Assembly (NCBI RefSeq): GCF_001672915.1
Contig: NZ_LZKR01000216.1
Span: 23,577-87,576, forward strand
Source: Mycobacterium sp. 1245805.9
GTDB taxonomy: Bacteria; Actinomycetota; Actinomycetes; Mycobacteriales; Mycobacteriaceae
Reading direction: 5' to 3'
Length of the DNA stretch: 64,000 nt
The first letter of the stretch is position 1. Each line of letters starts with the position of its first letter. A program made the position numbers and the translations under genes. Of this stretch, positions 37,031-44,850 are shown piece by piece. The notes beneath the pieces are model-generated. The model made no database searches. It was not told the DNA's origin and saw only the letters and a program-made list of their open reading frames with translations.

Positions 37031-38614
37031 ATGACGGCGCCGATGTGGATCGCCGCACCACCGGAGGTCCATTCGGCGGCACTGAGCAGCGGCCCCGGTC
37101 CGGCGTCGTTGCTGGCGGCCGCCGGCGCGTGGAACGCGTTGAGCGCCGAATACGACTCCGTCGCAACGGAACTCGCTGCCATTCTGGCTGACGTGCAGGC
37201 GTCGGTGTGGCAGGGTCCGAGCGCGGAGTCGTTCGTGGCGGCACACGTGCCGTACTTGGCGTGGCTGACGCAGGCCGGCACCAACAGCGCGGCGTCGGCA
37301 GCTTTGCACGAGACCGCGGCCGCGGCCTACACCGCCGCGCTGGCGGCCATGCCGACGCTGGCCGAGCTCGCCACCAACCACATCGTCCACGGCGTGTTGG
37401 TGGCAACGAACTTCTTCGGGCTCAACACCATCCCGATCGCGCTCAACGAGGCGGACTACGTGCGCATGTGGATTCAGGCCGCCACCACGATGAGCGTCTA
37501 TGACGCGACCTCCAGCGCGGCAGTGGCCTCGACGCCACCCACCGCCCCGGCGCCGGCGGTGGTGAACCCCGTGTCGACGTGGCTCGACTCGGTGACCAGC
37601 GCCGTCCAGACCGCCGGGCAACTCGCCCGGGACGCATCGACGCTGAACCTGACCGATCTGCAGTCGGCGCTCTTGAACCTGATCCAGAACTTCAGCATCG
37701 CGGCCTTCATCGCGGATCCGGCCGGGTACTCCCAGCAGACCGTCGAATCCTTCGTCGGGCAGTTCCCGCTGCTGTCGGACCTTTACCTCGGGTTCGGCGG
37801 CGACCACGTCTTCGAATTCGCCGAGAACCCGGTGGGATTCGTGGAGAACATCGTCAACAAGTTCCTGGCGGATCCGGCGACGGCGCTGAGCAATCCGTTT
37901 CTCCTGGTCCTCAGCCCCGACGATTTCGCCTCCATCGGCTACAGCGCGCTTTCCCCGTTCATTCCCTTCGCGGCCGCGCCCGCCGGCGCCGTCGGCGGCT
38001 TCGCGGGGCTGGCGCAGGCGACCGGGCCGGCCGACCTTCCCGAACCCGCCGTCGCGCCGGTTTCGGCGCCCATGGCGCACGCGCCCGCCTCGTCGCCGGT
38101 CGTCGGGGTGGCCGCGACCGGGGTCGGGTCGGCCGCCGCCCCCGGCACGGCCCCCGCGCCCACGGCAAGCACCGTCGCCAATCCGGCGCCGCCGCCGGCG
38201 CCCCCGGCGGCGGGGGTCGCAAGTTTCGCGCCCCCCTACGCGGTGGCGCCGCCCGGGTTCGAAGTCGGTTCGGGGTTCGGCTCCCGCGCGAGCGCCGGCG
38301 CCAAAAGGGCGGCGCCGCAATCGGATAGCGCCGCGGCGGTAAGCGCGTCGGCCGTCCGGGAACAGGCGCGGCGGCGCCGGCGCGCGAAGCAAGGCGGGCA
38401 CGACGACGAGTTCATGGACATGGACGTCGACGTCGATCCGGACTGGGGCGCCTCGGAGGCTTCGGATCGGGGGGCGGGAGCCCTGGGGTTCGCCGGGACG
38501 GTGTCGAAGGGCGCTGCTCGCCCGACTGGGCTGACCGCCCTTTCCGGTGACGAGTTCGGCGGAGGTCCGGCCACGCCCATGCTGCCCAACACGTGGGATC
38601 CCGATTCATATTGA
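37031..38614 (+). CDS. PPE family protein, PPW subgroup
   Basis: 527 aa. The PPE domain (1-180) has PPE at residues 10-12 and the WxG turn (VWQGPSAESF). The middle contains a hydrophobic domain (LQSALLNLIQNFSIAAFI ... PFLLVLSPDDFASIGY), then a Pro/Ala-rich linker. The C-terminus is the PPW signature: GFAGT and PMLPNTWDPD. Before it is a basic run (EQARRRRRAK) followed by DEFMDMDVDVD, as in PPE2/PPE37-like proteins, where such runs were proposed to act as nuclear localisation signals. Probably secreted by a type VII system. Not present at this place in H37Rv. GAGGTG precedes the ATG. Confidence 0.94.
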   Translation: MTAPMWIAAPPEVHSAALSSGPGPASLLAAAGAWNALSAEYDSVATELAAILADVQASVWQGPSAESFVAAHVPYLAWLTQAGTNSAASAALHETAAAAYTAALAAMPTLAELATNHIVHGVLVATNFFGLNTIPIALNEADYVRMWIQAATTMSVYDATSSAAVASTPPTAPAPAVVNPVSTWLDSVTSAVQTAGQLARDASTLNLTDLQSALLNLIQNFSIAAFIADPAGYSQQTVESFVGQFPLLSDLYLGFGGDHVFEFAENPVGFVENIVNKFLADPATALSNPFLLVLSPDDFASIGYSALSPFIPFAAAPAGAVGGFAGLAQATGPADLPEPAVAPVSAPMAHAPASSPVVGVAATGVGSAAAPGTAPAPTASTVANPAPPPAPPAAGVASFAPPYAVAPPGFEVGSGFGSRASAGAKRAAPQSDSAAAVSASAVREQARRRRRAKQGGHDDEFMDMDVDVDPDWGASEASDRGAGALGFAGTVSKGAARPTGLTALSGDEFGGGPATPMLPNTWDPDSY

Positions 38615-38625
38615 TATCGCAATAT
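38608..38625. promoter_or_regulatory. AT-rich inverted repeat upstream of pacL1-ctpC
   Basis: ATATTG (38608-38613) and CAATAT (38620-38625) flank ATATCG in an otherwise GC-rich region, overlapping the PPE stop and 60 bp before pacL1. It could be a metal-sensor operator of ArsR/SmtB type, but the arms are short. Confidence 0.3.
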
Positions 38626-38684
38626 TTGGATGTTAACGTCGTGCGAGCATTAACCGACGCGGTGACGACAGGAAGGTGCGGGCG

Positions 38685-38960
38685 ATGGCGGTCTACGGGC
38701 TCCTGGCGAAGGCGGCGGGGACGGTGGTCACCGGCCTGGTCGGCGTGACGGCCTACGAGGTGGTGCGCAAGGCCGTGGCCAAGGCGCCGCTGCACGAGAC
38801 GGCGGTGTCGGCGGCCGAGGTGGGGTTGCGCGGCACCCGCAGGGCCGAGGAGGCCGCCGAGTCGGCGCGCCTCAAGCTGGCCGACGTCATGGCCGAGGCG
38901 CGCGAACGCATCGGCGAGGAGGCGCCCACGCCGTCCGTCACCGACGCCCACGACCACTGA
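38685..38960 (+). CDS. pacL1: PacL1-like metallochaperone (DUF1490)
   Basis: 91 aa from ATG 38685, chosen for GGAAGG 7 nt upstream. An N-terminal membrane helix (LLAKAAGTVVTGLVGVTAYEVV) is followed by an Ala/Glu-rich amphipathic region (AEEAAESARLKLADVMAEARE) and a C-terminal metal-binding tail DAHDH. In M. tuberculosis the Rv3269 product PacL1 stabilises CtpC in membrane patches and binds zinc through a similar Asp/His motif. It precedes ctpC by 9 bp. Confidence 0.9.
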   Translation: MAVYGLLAKAAGTVVTGLVGVTAYEVVRKAVAKAPLHETAVSAAEVGLRGTRRAEEAAESARLKLADVMAEARERIGEEAPTPSVTDAHDH

Positions 38961-38969
38961 TCGCCTGAC

Positions 38970-41141
38970 ATGGGCCTCGCACTGGTTGTCAACGAGGCGC
39001 AACCCGAAGACCCTGCCCTGCAAGTGATTTCGGATGCGGCCGGACGCATTCGGGTTTCGGTCTCCTGGGTGCGCGCCAACTCGCGGCGCGCCGTGGCGGT
39101 CGAGGAGGCCGTCGCCAAGGTGGCGGGGGTGCGCGCCGTGCACGCCTACCCGCGCACCGGCTCGGTGGTCGTCTGGTATTCGCCCCGGCGCTGCGACACC
39201 ACCGCGGTGCTGCGGGAGATCGACGGCGCCGCCCAGGTCGCCGCGGAGCTGATCCCGGCGCGGGCGCCGCATTCGTCGGAGATTCGCAACACCGACGTGC
39301 TCCGCATGGTGATCGGCGGCGCGGCCCTGGCGCTGCTCGGCGTGCGCCGATACGTCTTCGCTCGGCCGCCGCTGCTCGGCCCGAGCGGGCGGCTGTTCGC
39401 CACCGGCGTCACCGTCTTCACCGGCTACCCCTTCCTGCGCGGCGCGCTCCGCTCGCTGCGCTCCGGCCGGGCCGGCACCGACGCGCTGGTCTCGGCGGCC
39501 ACCGTGGCGAGCCTGGTGCTGCGCGAGAACGTCGTGGCCCTCACCGTGCTGTGGCTGCTCAACATCGGCGAGTACCTGCAGGACCTCACGCTGCGGCGGA
39601 CCCGGCGCGCGATCTCGGAGTTGCTGCGCGGCAACCAGGACACCGCGTGGATCCGGTTGCCGGACGGCGAGATTCAGGTGCCCATCGACAGCGTCGAGAT
39701 CGGCGACGAGGTGGTGGTGCACGACCACGTCGCGATCCCGGTGGACGGCGAGGTGGTCGACGGCGAGGCGATCGTCGACCAGTCGGCGATCACCGGCGAG
39801 AACCTGCCCGTTTCCGTCATCGTCGGCGCCCGCGTGCACGCCGGCTCGGTCGTGGTGCGCGGGCGGCTGGTGGTGCGCGCCCACGCGGTCGGCAACCAGA
39901 CCACCATCGGGCGCATCATCGCCCGGGTCGAAGAGGCGCAGCACGACCGGGCGCCGATCCAGACGGTCGGCGAAAACTTCTCCCGCCGTTTCGTTCCCAC
40001 CTCGTTCATCGTCTCGGCCGTCACCCTGGCCGTCACCGGCGACGTGCGCCGCGCGATGACGATGCTGCTGATCGCGTGCCCGTGCGCGGTGGGCCTGGCC
40101 ACCCCGACCGCGATCAGCGCGGCGATCGGCAACGGCGCGCGCCGCGGCATCCTGATCAAGGGCGGTTCCCACCTGGAACAGGCGGGCCAGGTCGACGCGA
40201 TCGTGTTCGACAAGACCGGAACCTTGACCGTGGGCCGCCCGGTGGTCACCAACATCGTTGCGATGCACAAGGATTGGGAGCCGGAGCAGGTGCTGGCCTA
40301 CGCGGCCAGCTCGGAGATCCACTCCCGCCATCCGCTGGCCGAGGCGGTGATCCGCTCGACCGAGGAACGCCACATCAGCATCCCGCCGCACGAGGAGTGC
40401 GAGGTGCTGGTGGGCATGGGCATGCGGACCTGGGCCGACGGCCGGACCCTGCTGCTGGGCAGCCCGTCGCTGCTGCAGTCCGAAAAGGTCAAGGTGTCCA
40501 AGAAGGCCAAGGAGTGGGTCACCAGGCTGCGCCGCCAGGCGGAGACGCCGTTGCTGCTCGCGGTGGACGGCACCCTGGTCGGTCTGATCAGCCTGCGCGA
40601 CGAGGTGCGGCCCGAGGCGGCCGAGGTGCTGACGAAGTTGCGCGCCAACGGGATTCGCCGGATCGTCATGCTCACCGGCGATCACCCCGAGATCGCCGAG
40701 GTGGTGGCCGCCGAGCTCGGGATCGACGAGTGGCGAGCCGAGGTGATGCCCGAGGACAAGCTCGAGGTAGTGCGCGAGCTGCAGGGCGACGGCTTCGTGG
40801 TGGGCATGGTCGGCGACGGCATCAACGACGCCCCGGCGCTGGCCGCCGCCGACATCGGGATCGCGATGGGGCTGGCGGGAACCGACGTGGCCGTCGAGAC
40901 CGCCGACGTGGCCCTGGCCAACGACGACCTGCATCGCCTGCTCGACGTGCGCGACCTGGGCGCCCGCGCCGTCGACGTGATCCGGGAGAACTACGGCATG
41001 TCCATCGCGGTCAACGCCGCCGGGCTGATCATCGGCGCCGGCGGCGCGCTCTCCCCCGTGCTGGCCGCGATCCTGCACAACGCGTCGTCGGTCGCGGTGG
41101 TGGCCAACAGCTCCCGGCTGATCCGGTACCGCCTGGACTGA
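38970..41141 (+). CDS. ctpC: Zinc/manganese-exporting P1B-type ATPase CtpC
   Basis: 723 aa. The N-terminal domain resembles a heavy-metal-associated fold but lacks the CxxC pair (RIRVSVSWVRANSRRAVAVE). Core motifs: IACPCAVGLATPTA (transport site), DKTGTLTVG (phosphorylated Asp), VGDGINDAPALAAADIGIAMG, HP locus SRHPLAEAVI, and actuator ITGEN in place of TGES. It exports Zn2+ and/or Mn2+; in M. tuberculosis it resists zinc poisoning in macrophages. Operon with pacL1. Confidence 0.96.
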   Translation: MGLALVVNEAQPEDPALQVISDAAGRIRVSVSWVRANSRRAVAVEEAVAKVAGVRAVHAYPRTGSVVVWYSPRRCDTTAVLREIDGAAQVAAELIPARAPHSSEIRNTDVLRMVIGGAALALLGVRRYVFARPPLLGPSGRLFATGVTVFTGYPFLRGALRSLRSGRAGTDALVSAATVASLVLRENVVALTVLWLLNIGEYLQDLTLRRTRRAISELLRGNQDTAWIRLPDGEIQVPIDSVEIGDEVVVHDHVAIPVDGEVVDGEAIVDQSAITGENLPVSVIVGARVHAGSVVVRGRLVVRAHAVGNQTTIGRIIARVEEAQHDRAPIQTVGENFSRRFVPTSFIVSAVTLAVTGDVRRAMTMLLIACPCAVGLATPTAISAAIGNGARRGILIKGGSHLEQAGQVDAIVFDKTGTLTVGRPVVTNIVAMHKDWEPEQVLAYAASSEIHSRHPLAEAVIRSTEERHISIPPHEECEVLVGMGMRTWADGRTLLLGSPSLLQSEKVKVSKKAKEWVTRLRRQAETPLLLAVDGTLVGLISLRDEVRPEAAEVLTKLRANGIRRIVMLTGDHPEIAEVVAAELGIDEWRAEVMPEDKLEVVRELQGDGFVVGMVGDGINDAPALAAADIGIAMGLAGTDVAVETADVALANDDLHRLLDVRDLGARAVDVIRENYGMSIAVNAAGLIIGAGGALSPVLAAILHNASSVAVVANSSRLIRYRLD

Positions 41142-41219
41142 ACAGCACGCGGGAATACGGCAAACCACGTATCTTCTGCTCAACGCGCCATATCCGAGCA
41201 TCGGAAACCCGCACGATGA

Positions 41220-41489
41220 CAAGTCTGGACCCCCAATTTCGGTTTCGACGGCTTCGGCTCGGGCTTCTTCAACTCGGCCAGCGGACCGTCCTTCATCAAC
41301 GGCGAGACCTCGCGCTTCTTCAACTCGGCCACCGGCGGGACCATCGTCAACGGCGACACCTCGGGCTTCTTCAACGTCGGCATCCCGGGCAGCCTGGCCG
41401 GCCCCGGCACCAGCGGCCAACTCTCCGGCCTGCTGAACTTCGGCACCGTCGTGTCCGGGATCTTCAGCCTCAGCCGGCTGCTGCCCTAA
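41220..41489 (+). pseudogene. C-terminal remnant of a PPE-MPTR-like gene
   Basis: The frame after the TGA at 41217-41219 is open for 89 codons to TAA 41487-41489 with no usable start. It reads as PPE-type repeats: PNFGFDGFGSGFFNSASG, RFFNSATGGTIVNGD, TSGFFNVGIPGSLAG, SGLLNFGTVVSGIFSL. The PPE domain and most repeats are missing. It fills the space between the convergent ctpC and the gene ending at 41494. The rest of 41142-41219 shows nothing. Confidence 0.75.
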
Positions 41490-41493
41490 CCGC

Positions 41494-42150
41494 TCAGCAG
41501 CCGCAGTCCCGGCCGCGCCAGGCCCGGACGCCCTGCCAGGCCGCGACCCCGGCGATGCCGAGGCCCACCGCCGGGTCGAGCCACCAACCGCCCGACCACA
41601 GCCCGGTCAGCGCGAGGGTCAACAGCACCCCGGCGGCCTGCGCGGCGCACAGGTAGTTCTGCATCCCTTCGGCCTCGGTGGCGCCCGAGTCCAACCGCGC
41701 GCCGAGTCGGCGGTTGGCCCGGCCCAGGAGTGGCATGAGCACCAACCCCAAGGCCGTCAACCCGATGCCGATCACGGACATCTCGGCGTGCTGCTCCTCG
41801 GTCAGTTCACGCAGGGATTCGGCGGCGATGTACGGCGCGGTGAGCCAAAACGACATCGCGACACCGCGTTGCGCGCGCCGCTCGGCGACCGGCGAAAAGG
41901 TGCGCGCGCCGCTGAACCGCCACACCACCATCGCGCTGGCCAGGGCTTCCGACGCCCCGCCCAGCGCCCATCCGGTCAGCGCGATGGACCCGACCGCCAG
42001 TCCCTGCCACAAGCCGACCGCGCCCTCGACGAGCACCACGACCAGGCTGACCCAGGCCAACCGGCGCGCCCACGCGGCGGCGCTCCGCCAGCCGGAATCC
42101 CCGCTCGCGGCGACGTGGCAGTCGGCGACGACGGCGGGCGAAGTGGTCAT
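41494..42150 (-). CDS. CDF-like integral membrane protein
   Basis: 218 aa from ATG 42150 (MTTSPAVVADCHVAASG). About six membrane segments, including LAWVSLVVVLVEGAVGLWQGL and GLTALGLVLMPLLGRANRRLG; GWALGGASEALASAMVVWRFSG resembles the second helix of cation diffusion facilitators. The C-terminal cytoplasmic domain of classical CDF exporters is missing, and the tail ends in DCGC. It may handle divalent metals, which suits its place beside ctpC, but this is inference. Counterpart of Rv3271c. Confidence 0.8.
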   Translation of the reverse strand: MTTSPAVVADCHVAASGDSGWRSAAAWARRLAWVSLVVVLVEGAVGLWQGLAVGSIALTGWALGGASEALASAMVVWRFSGARTFSPVAERRAQRGVAMSFWLTAPYIAAESLRELTEEQHAEMSVIGIGLTALGLVLMPLLGRANRRLGARLDSGATEAEGMQNYLCAAQAAGVLLTLALTGLWSGGWWLDPAVGLGIAGVAAWQGVRAWRGRDCGC

Positions 42151-42300
42151 TGACGCGAGGCTAGCGACGGCAGGGCGGTGCCGCGAACCCGCACACACCG
42201 ACGTAACACAACCGTGTCCGGTCTCTTACACACCGGCGGGCGGTCGGCACCGTGGCCTCGTAGTTATTGTGGCTAACGAGTAGCGGGGAGAAGGGACGAC

Positions 42301-43215
42301 ATGGCGCGCACCGAGAACGACACCTGGGACCTGGCGACCAGCGTGGGAGCCACCGCGACCATGGTGGCCGCGGGGCGCGCCCGGGCGACCCGGGACGGGC
42401 TGATCGACGACCCGTTCGCCGAGCCGCTGGTGCGCGCCGTCGGGATCGACTTCATGACGCGGTGGTCCGCCGGTGACTTGAGCTCCGCCGACGTCGACGA
42501 GCCGGGCGCCCCGTGGGGCATGCAGCGGATGACCGACCTGCTAGCCGCCCGCACGCGCCACATCGACGCGTTCTTCGCCGAGGCGGGCGCCGCGGGGATC
42601 CGCCAGGTGGTGATCCTGGCCTCCGGGCTGGACGCGCGCGCCTACCGGCTGCCCTGGGCGCCGGGCACGACAGTGTTCGAGATCGACCAGCCCGAGGTGA
42701 TCGAATTCAAGACCGCCACCCTCGCCCGGCAGGGCGCCGAGCCCACGGCGGAACTGCGGGCCGTCCCGATCGACCTGCGCCATGACTGGCCCTCGGCGCT
42801 GCGCCGGGCGGGGTTCGACGCCGCGCGGCCCACCGCCTGGGCCGCCGAAGGACTGCTCGCCTTCCTGCCGCCCGAGGCGCAGGACCGGCTGCTCGACGAC
42901 GTCACCGCGCTGTCCGCCGACGGCAGCCGGCTGATGGCCGAGGTCTTCAGCAACACCGGCGCCAGCGGTGACGCCCTGAACGCGGCGAGCGAGAAGTGGC
43001 GGGCCAACGGCCTGGACATTGCGCTCGGCGACCTGGGCTTCCCCGGCGAGCGCACCGACGCGGCGACCTACCTTGAGCGGCACGGCTGGCGCACGGTCCG
43101 CACCCCCCTCAATCGGCTGTTGGCCGACACCGGGTTACCTTTGCAGCGCAGCGAACCGGGTGCGCCGTTTTCCGGCAACTACTACTGCACCGCGGTGCTG
43201 GACCGGGCAGCTTAG
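42301..43215 (+). CDS. Class I SAM-dependent methyltransferase, TIGR00027 family
   Basis: 304 aa. N-terminal DTWDLATSVGATATMVAAGRARATR and VVILASGLDARAYRLPW are signatures of the large mycobacterial TIGR00027/leucine-carboxyl-methyltransferase-like family; FEIDQPEVIEFK contains the acidic residue that binds the SAM ribose. Many paralogs exist and substrates are unknown, with lipids or small acids proposed. GAGAAGGGA precedes the ATG. I do not recall a copy here in H37Rv, so it may be a local insertion. Followed 13 bp later by the CoA-transferase gene. Confidence 0.93.
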   Translation: MARTENDTWDLATSVGATATMVAAGRARATRDGLIDDPFAEPLVRAVGIDFMTRWSAGDLSSADVDEPGAPWGMQRMTDLLAARTRHIDAFFAEAGAAGIRQVVILASGLDARAYRLPWAPGTTVFEIDQPEVIEFKTATLARQGAEPTAELRAVPIDLRHDWPSALRRAGFDAARPTAWAAEGLLAFLPPEAQDRLLDDVTALSADGSRLMAEVFSNTGASGDALNAASEKWRANGLDIALGDLGFPGERTDAATYLERHGWRTVRTPLNRLLADTGLPLQRSEPGAPFSGNYYCTAVLDRAA

Positions 43216-43228
43216 AGGAAGGCCGCAC

Positions 43229-44404
43229 ATGCCAAACAGCAAGCCCGCCAAGCCACTTGACGGGTATCGGGTGCTCGACTTCACGCAGAACATCGCCGGG
43301 CCGCTGGCCGGACAGGTGCTGGCCGACCTGGGCGCCGAGGTGATCAAGGTGGAGGCCCCCGGCGGCGAGGCGGCCCGGCAGATCACCGCGGTCCTGCCCG
43401 GGCGCCCGCCGCTGCCCACGCTGTTCCTGCCGCACAACCGGGGCAAGAAATCGGTGGCGGTGGACCTCACCGACGACGAGAGCAAGCAGCGGATCCTGCG
43501 GCTCGTCGACACCGCCGACGTTGTGCTGGAAGGCTTTCGGCCCGGCGTCATGGAGCGGATGGGCCTGGGGCCCGACGAGCTGCGGGCCCGCAACCCGAAG
43601 CTGATCTACGCGCGGCTGTCCGCCTACGGCGGCAACGGGCCGCAGGGCAACCGGCCGGGCGTCGACCTGATGGTCGCCGCCGAATCGGGCATGACCACCG
43701 GGATGCCCACCCCCACCGGCAAGCCGCAGATCATCCCCTTCCAGCTCGTCGACGCCGCCAGCGGTCACGTGCTGGCCCAGGCGGTGCTGGCCGCGCTGCT
43801 CAACCGCGAGCGGCACGGGGTCGCCGACGTCGTGCGCGTCGCGATGTACGACGTCGCGGTCAACCTGCAGGCCAGCCAGCTCACCATCCACCTCAACAAG
43901 CCGAGCGAGCCGAAACCGGACGCGGAGCCGAAACCCAAGAAGCGCAAGGGAGTTGGCTTCGCCACGCAGCCGTCGGACGCATTCAAGGCCGCCGACGGCT
44001 ACCTGGTGATCAGCGCGTACGTGCCCAAGCACTGGGCGAAGCTGTGCGAGATCATCGGCCGCCCCGAGCTGCTGACCGACGAGCGGTTCATCGACCAGCG
44101 TGCGCGGGCGCTGAACTACCCGGAGCTGACCGAGGAATTGGAGTCGGCGCTGGCGGCCAAGACCGCGGCCGAATGGGTTCAGCTACTGCAGGAGGGCGGC
44201 TTGATGGCCTGCCACGCCTACACCTGGAAGCAGGTGGTCGGCACCCCGCTGTTCGCCGAGAACGAGCTCGCCCTGCGGGTCGGCAGCGGCGAGGACGCGA
44301 TCACGGTCGTCCGCATGCCGGCGCGCTATTCGAGCTTCGAGGCGGCGGCCACCGATCCGCCGCCCGCGCCCGGGCAGCACAACGAGGAGTTCCTCACCGG
44401 TTAG
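43229..44404 (+). CDS. Family III (CaiB/BaiF) CoA-transferase
   Basis: 391 aa from ATG 43229, with AGAGGAAGG upstream. Family III motifs: LDGYRVLDFTQNIAGPLAGQVLADLGAEVIKVE at the N-terminus and the catalytic Asp in PGVDLMVAAESGM. It moves CoA between carboxylic acids; alpha-methylacyl-CoA racemases share the fold, so that activity cannot be excluded. Counterpart of Rv3272. Its stop overlaps the stop of the convergent receiver gene by 4 nt. Confidence 0.92.
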   Translation: MPNSKPAKPLDGYRVLDFTQNIAGPLAGQVLADLGAEVIKVEAPGGEAARQITAVLPGRPPLPTLFLPHNRGKKSVAVDLTDDESKQRILRLVDTADVVLEGFRPGVMERMGLGPDELRARNPKLIYARLSAYGGNGPQGNRPGVDLMVAAESGMTTGMPTPTGKPQIIPFQLVDAASGHVLAQAVLAALLNRERHGVADVVRVAMYDVAVNLQASQLTIHLNKPSEPKPDAEPKPKKRKGVGFATQPSDAFKAADGYLVISAYVPKHWAKLCEIIGRPELLTDERFIDQRARALNYPELTEELESALAAKTAAEWVQLLQEGGLMACHAYTWKQVVGTPLFAENELALRVGSGEDAITVVRMPARYSSFEAAATDPPPAPGQHNEEFLTG

Positions 44405-44850
44405 ACGCCGGGGAGGCGCACCACCTGGACGAAGAACTCGTCGATCTGCCGCACGGCGCTCATGAACTGGTCGAGGTCGACCGGCTTGGTGACGTAGGCG
44501 TTGGCGTGCAGTTGGTAGCTGCGCAGGATGTCCTCCTCCGCCGAGGAGGTGGTGAGCACGACGACGGGGATGCGGGCCAGGTCCGGGTCGGACTTGACCT
44601 TCTCCAGCAGCTGTCGGCCGTCGTATTTCGGCAGGTTCAGGTCGAGCAGGATGAGGTCCGGTCGCGGCGCGTCCGCGTATGGGCCGCGCCGGTAGAGGAA
44701 GTCCAGTCCCTCCTCCCCGTCGTGGGCGACGTGCAGGTTGTTCTTGAGCTTGTTGTGCTCGAACGCTTCTCGCGTGATCAGCTCGTCGCCCGGATCGTCC
44801 TCGACGAGCAGAATCTCGATCGCTCTACCGGCCGATGTCGCTGACGTCAC
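44401..44850 (-). CDS. Stand-alone response regulator (Rcp1-like receiver)
   Basis: 149 aa from GTG 44850, chosen for GAAGGAG upstream. Only a receiver domain: acidic pair in LLVEDDPGDELI, phospho-Asp in LILLDLNLPKYDGRQLL, Thr in VVVLTTSS, Lys in AYVTKPVDLDQF. Such Rcp1-type receivers partner bacteriophytochrome-like kinases and have no output domain, so it probably relays phosphate or binds another protein. It overlaps the kinase gene by 26 nt, a strong sign of a pair. Confidence 0.93.
   Translation of the reverse strand: MTSATSAGRAIEILLVEDDPGDELITREAFEHNKLKNNLHVAHDGEEGLDFLYRRGPYADAPRPDLILLDLNLPKYDGRQLLEKVKSDPDLARIPVVVLTTSSAEEDILRSYQLHANAYVTKPVDLDQFMSAVRQIDEFFVQVVRLPGV

Noticed and set aside
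38412..41420. Open frame of 1002 codons on the minus strand opposite pacL1-ctpC
   Set aside because: Antisense shadow of ctpC with His/Arg/Asp-rich low-complexity translation; no start site or family match.
41216..41656. Plus-strand frame from ATG 41216 as a new gene
   Set aside because: Its Arg/Leu-rich translation has no features and overlaps the PPE remnant, whose own frame gives recognisable repeats.
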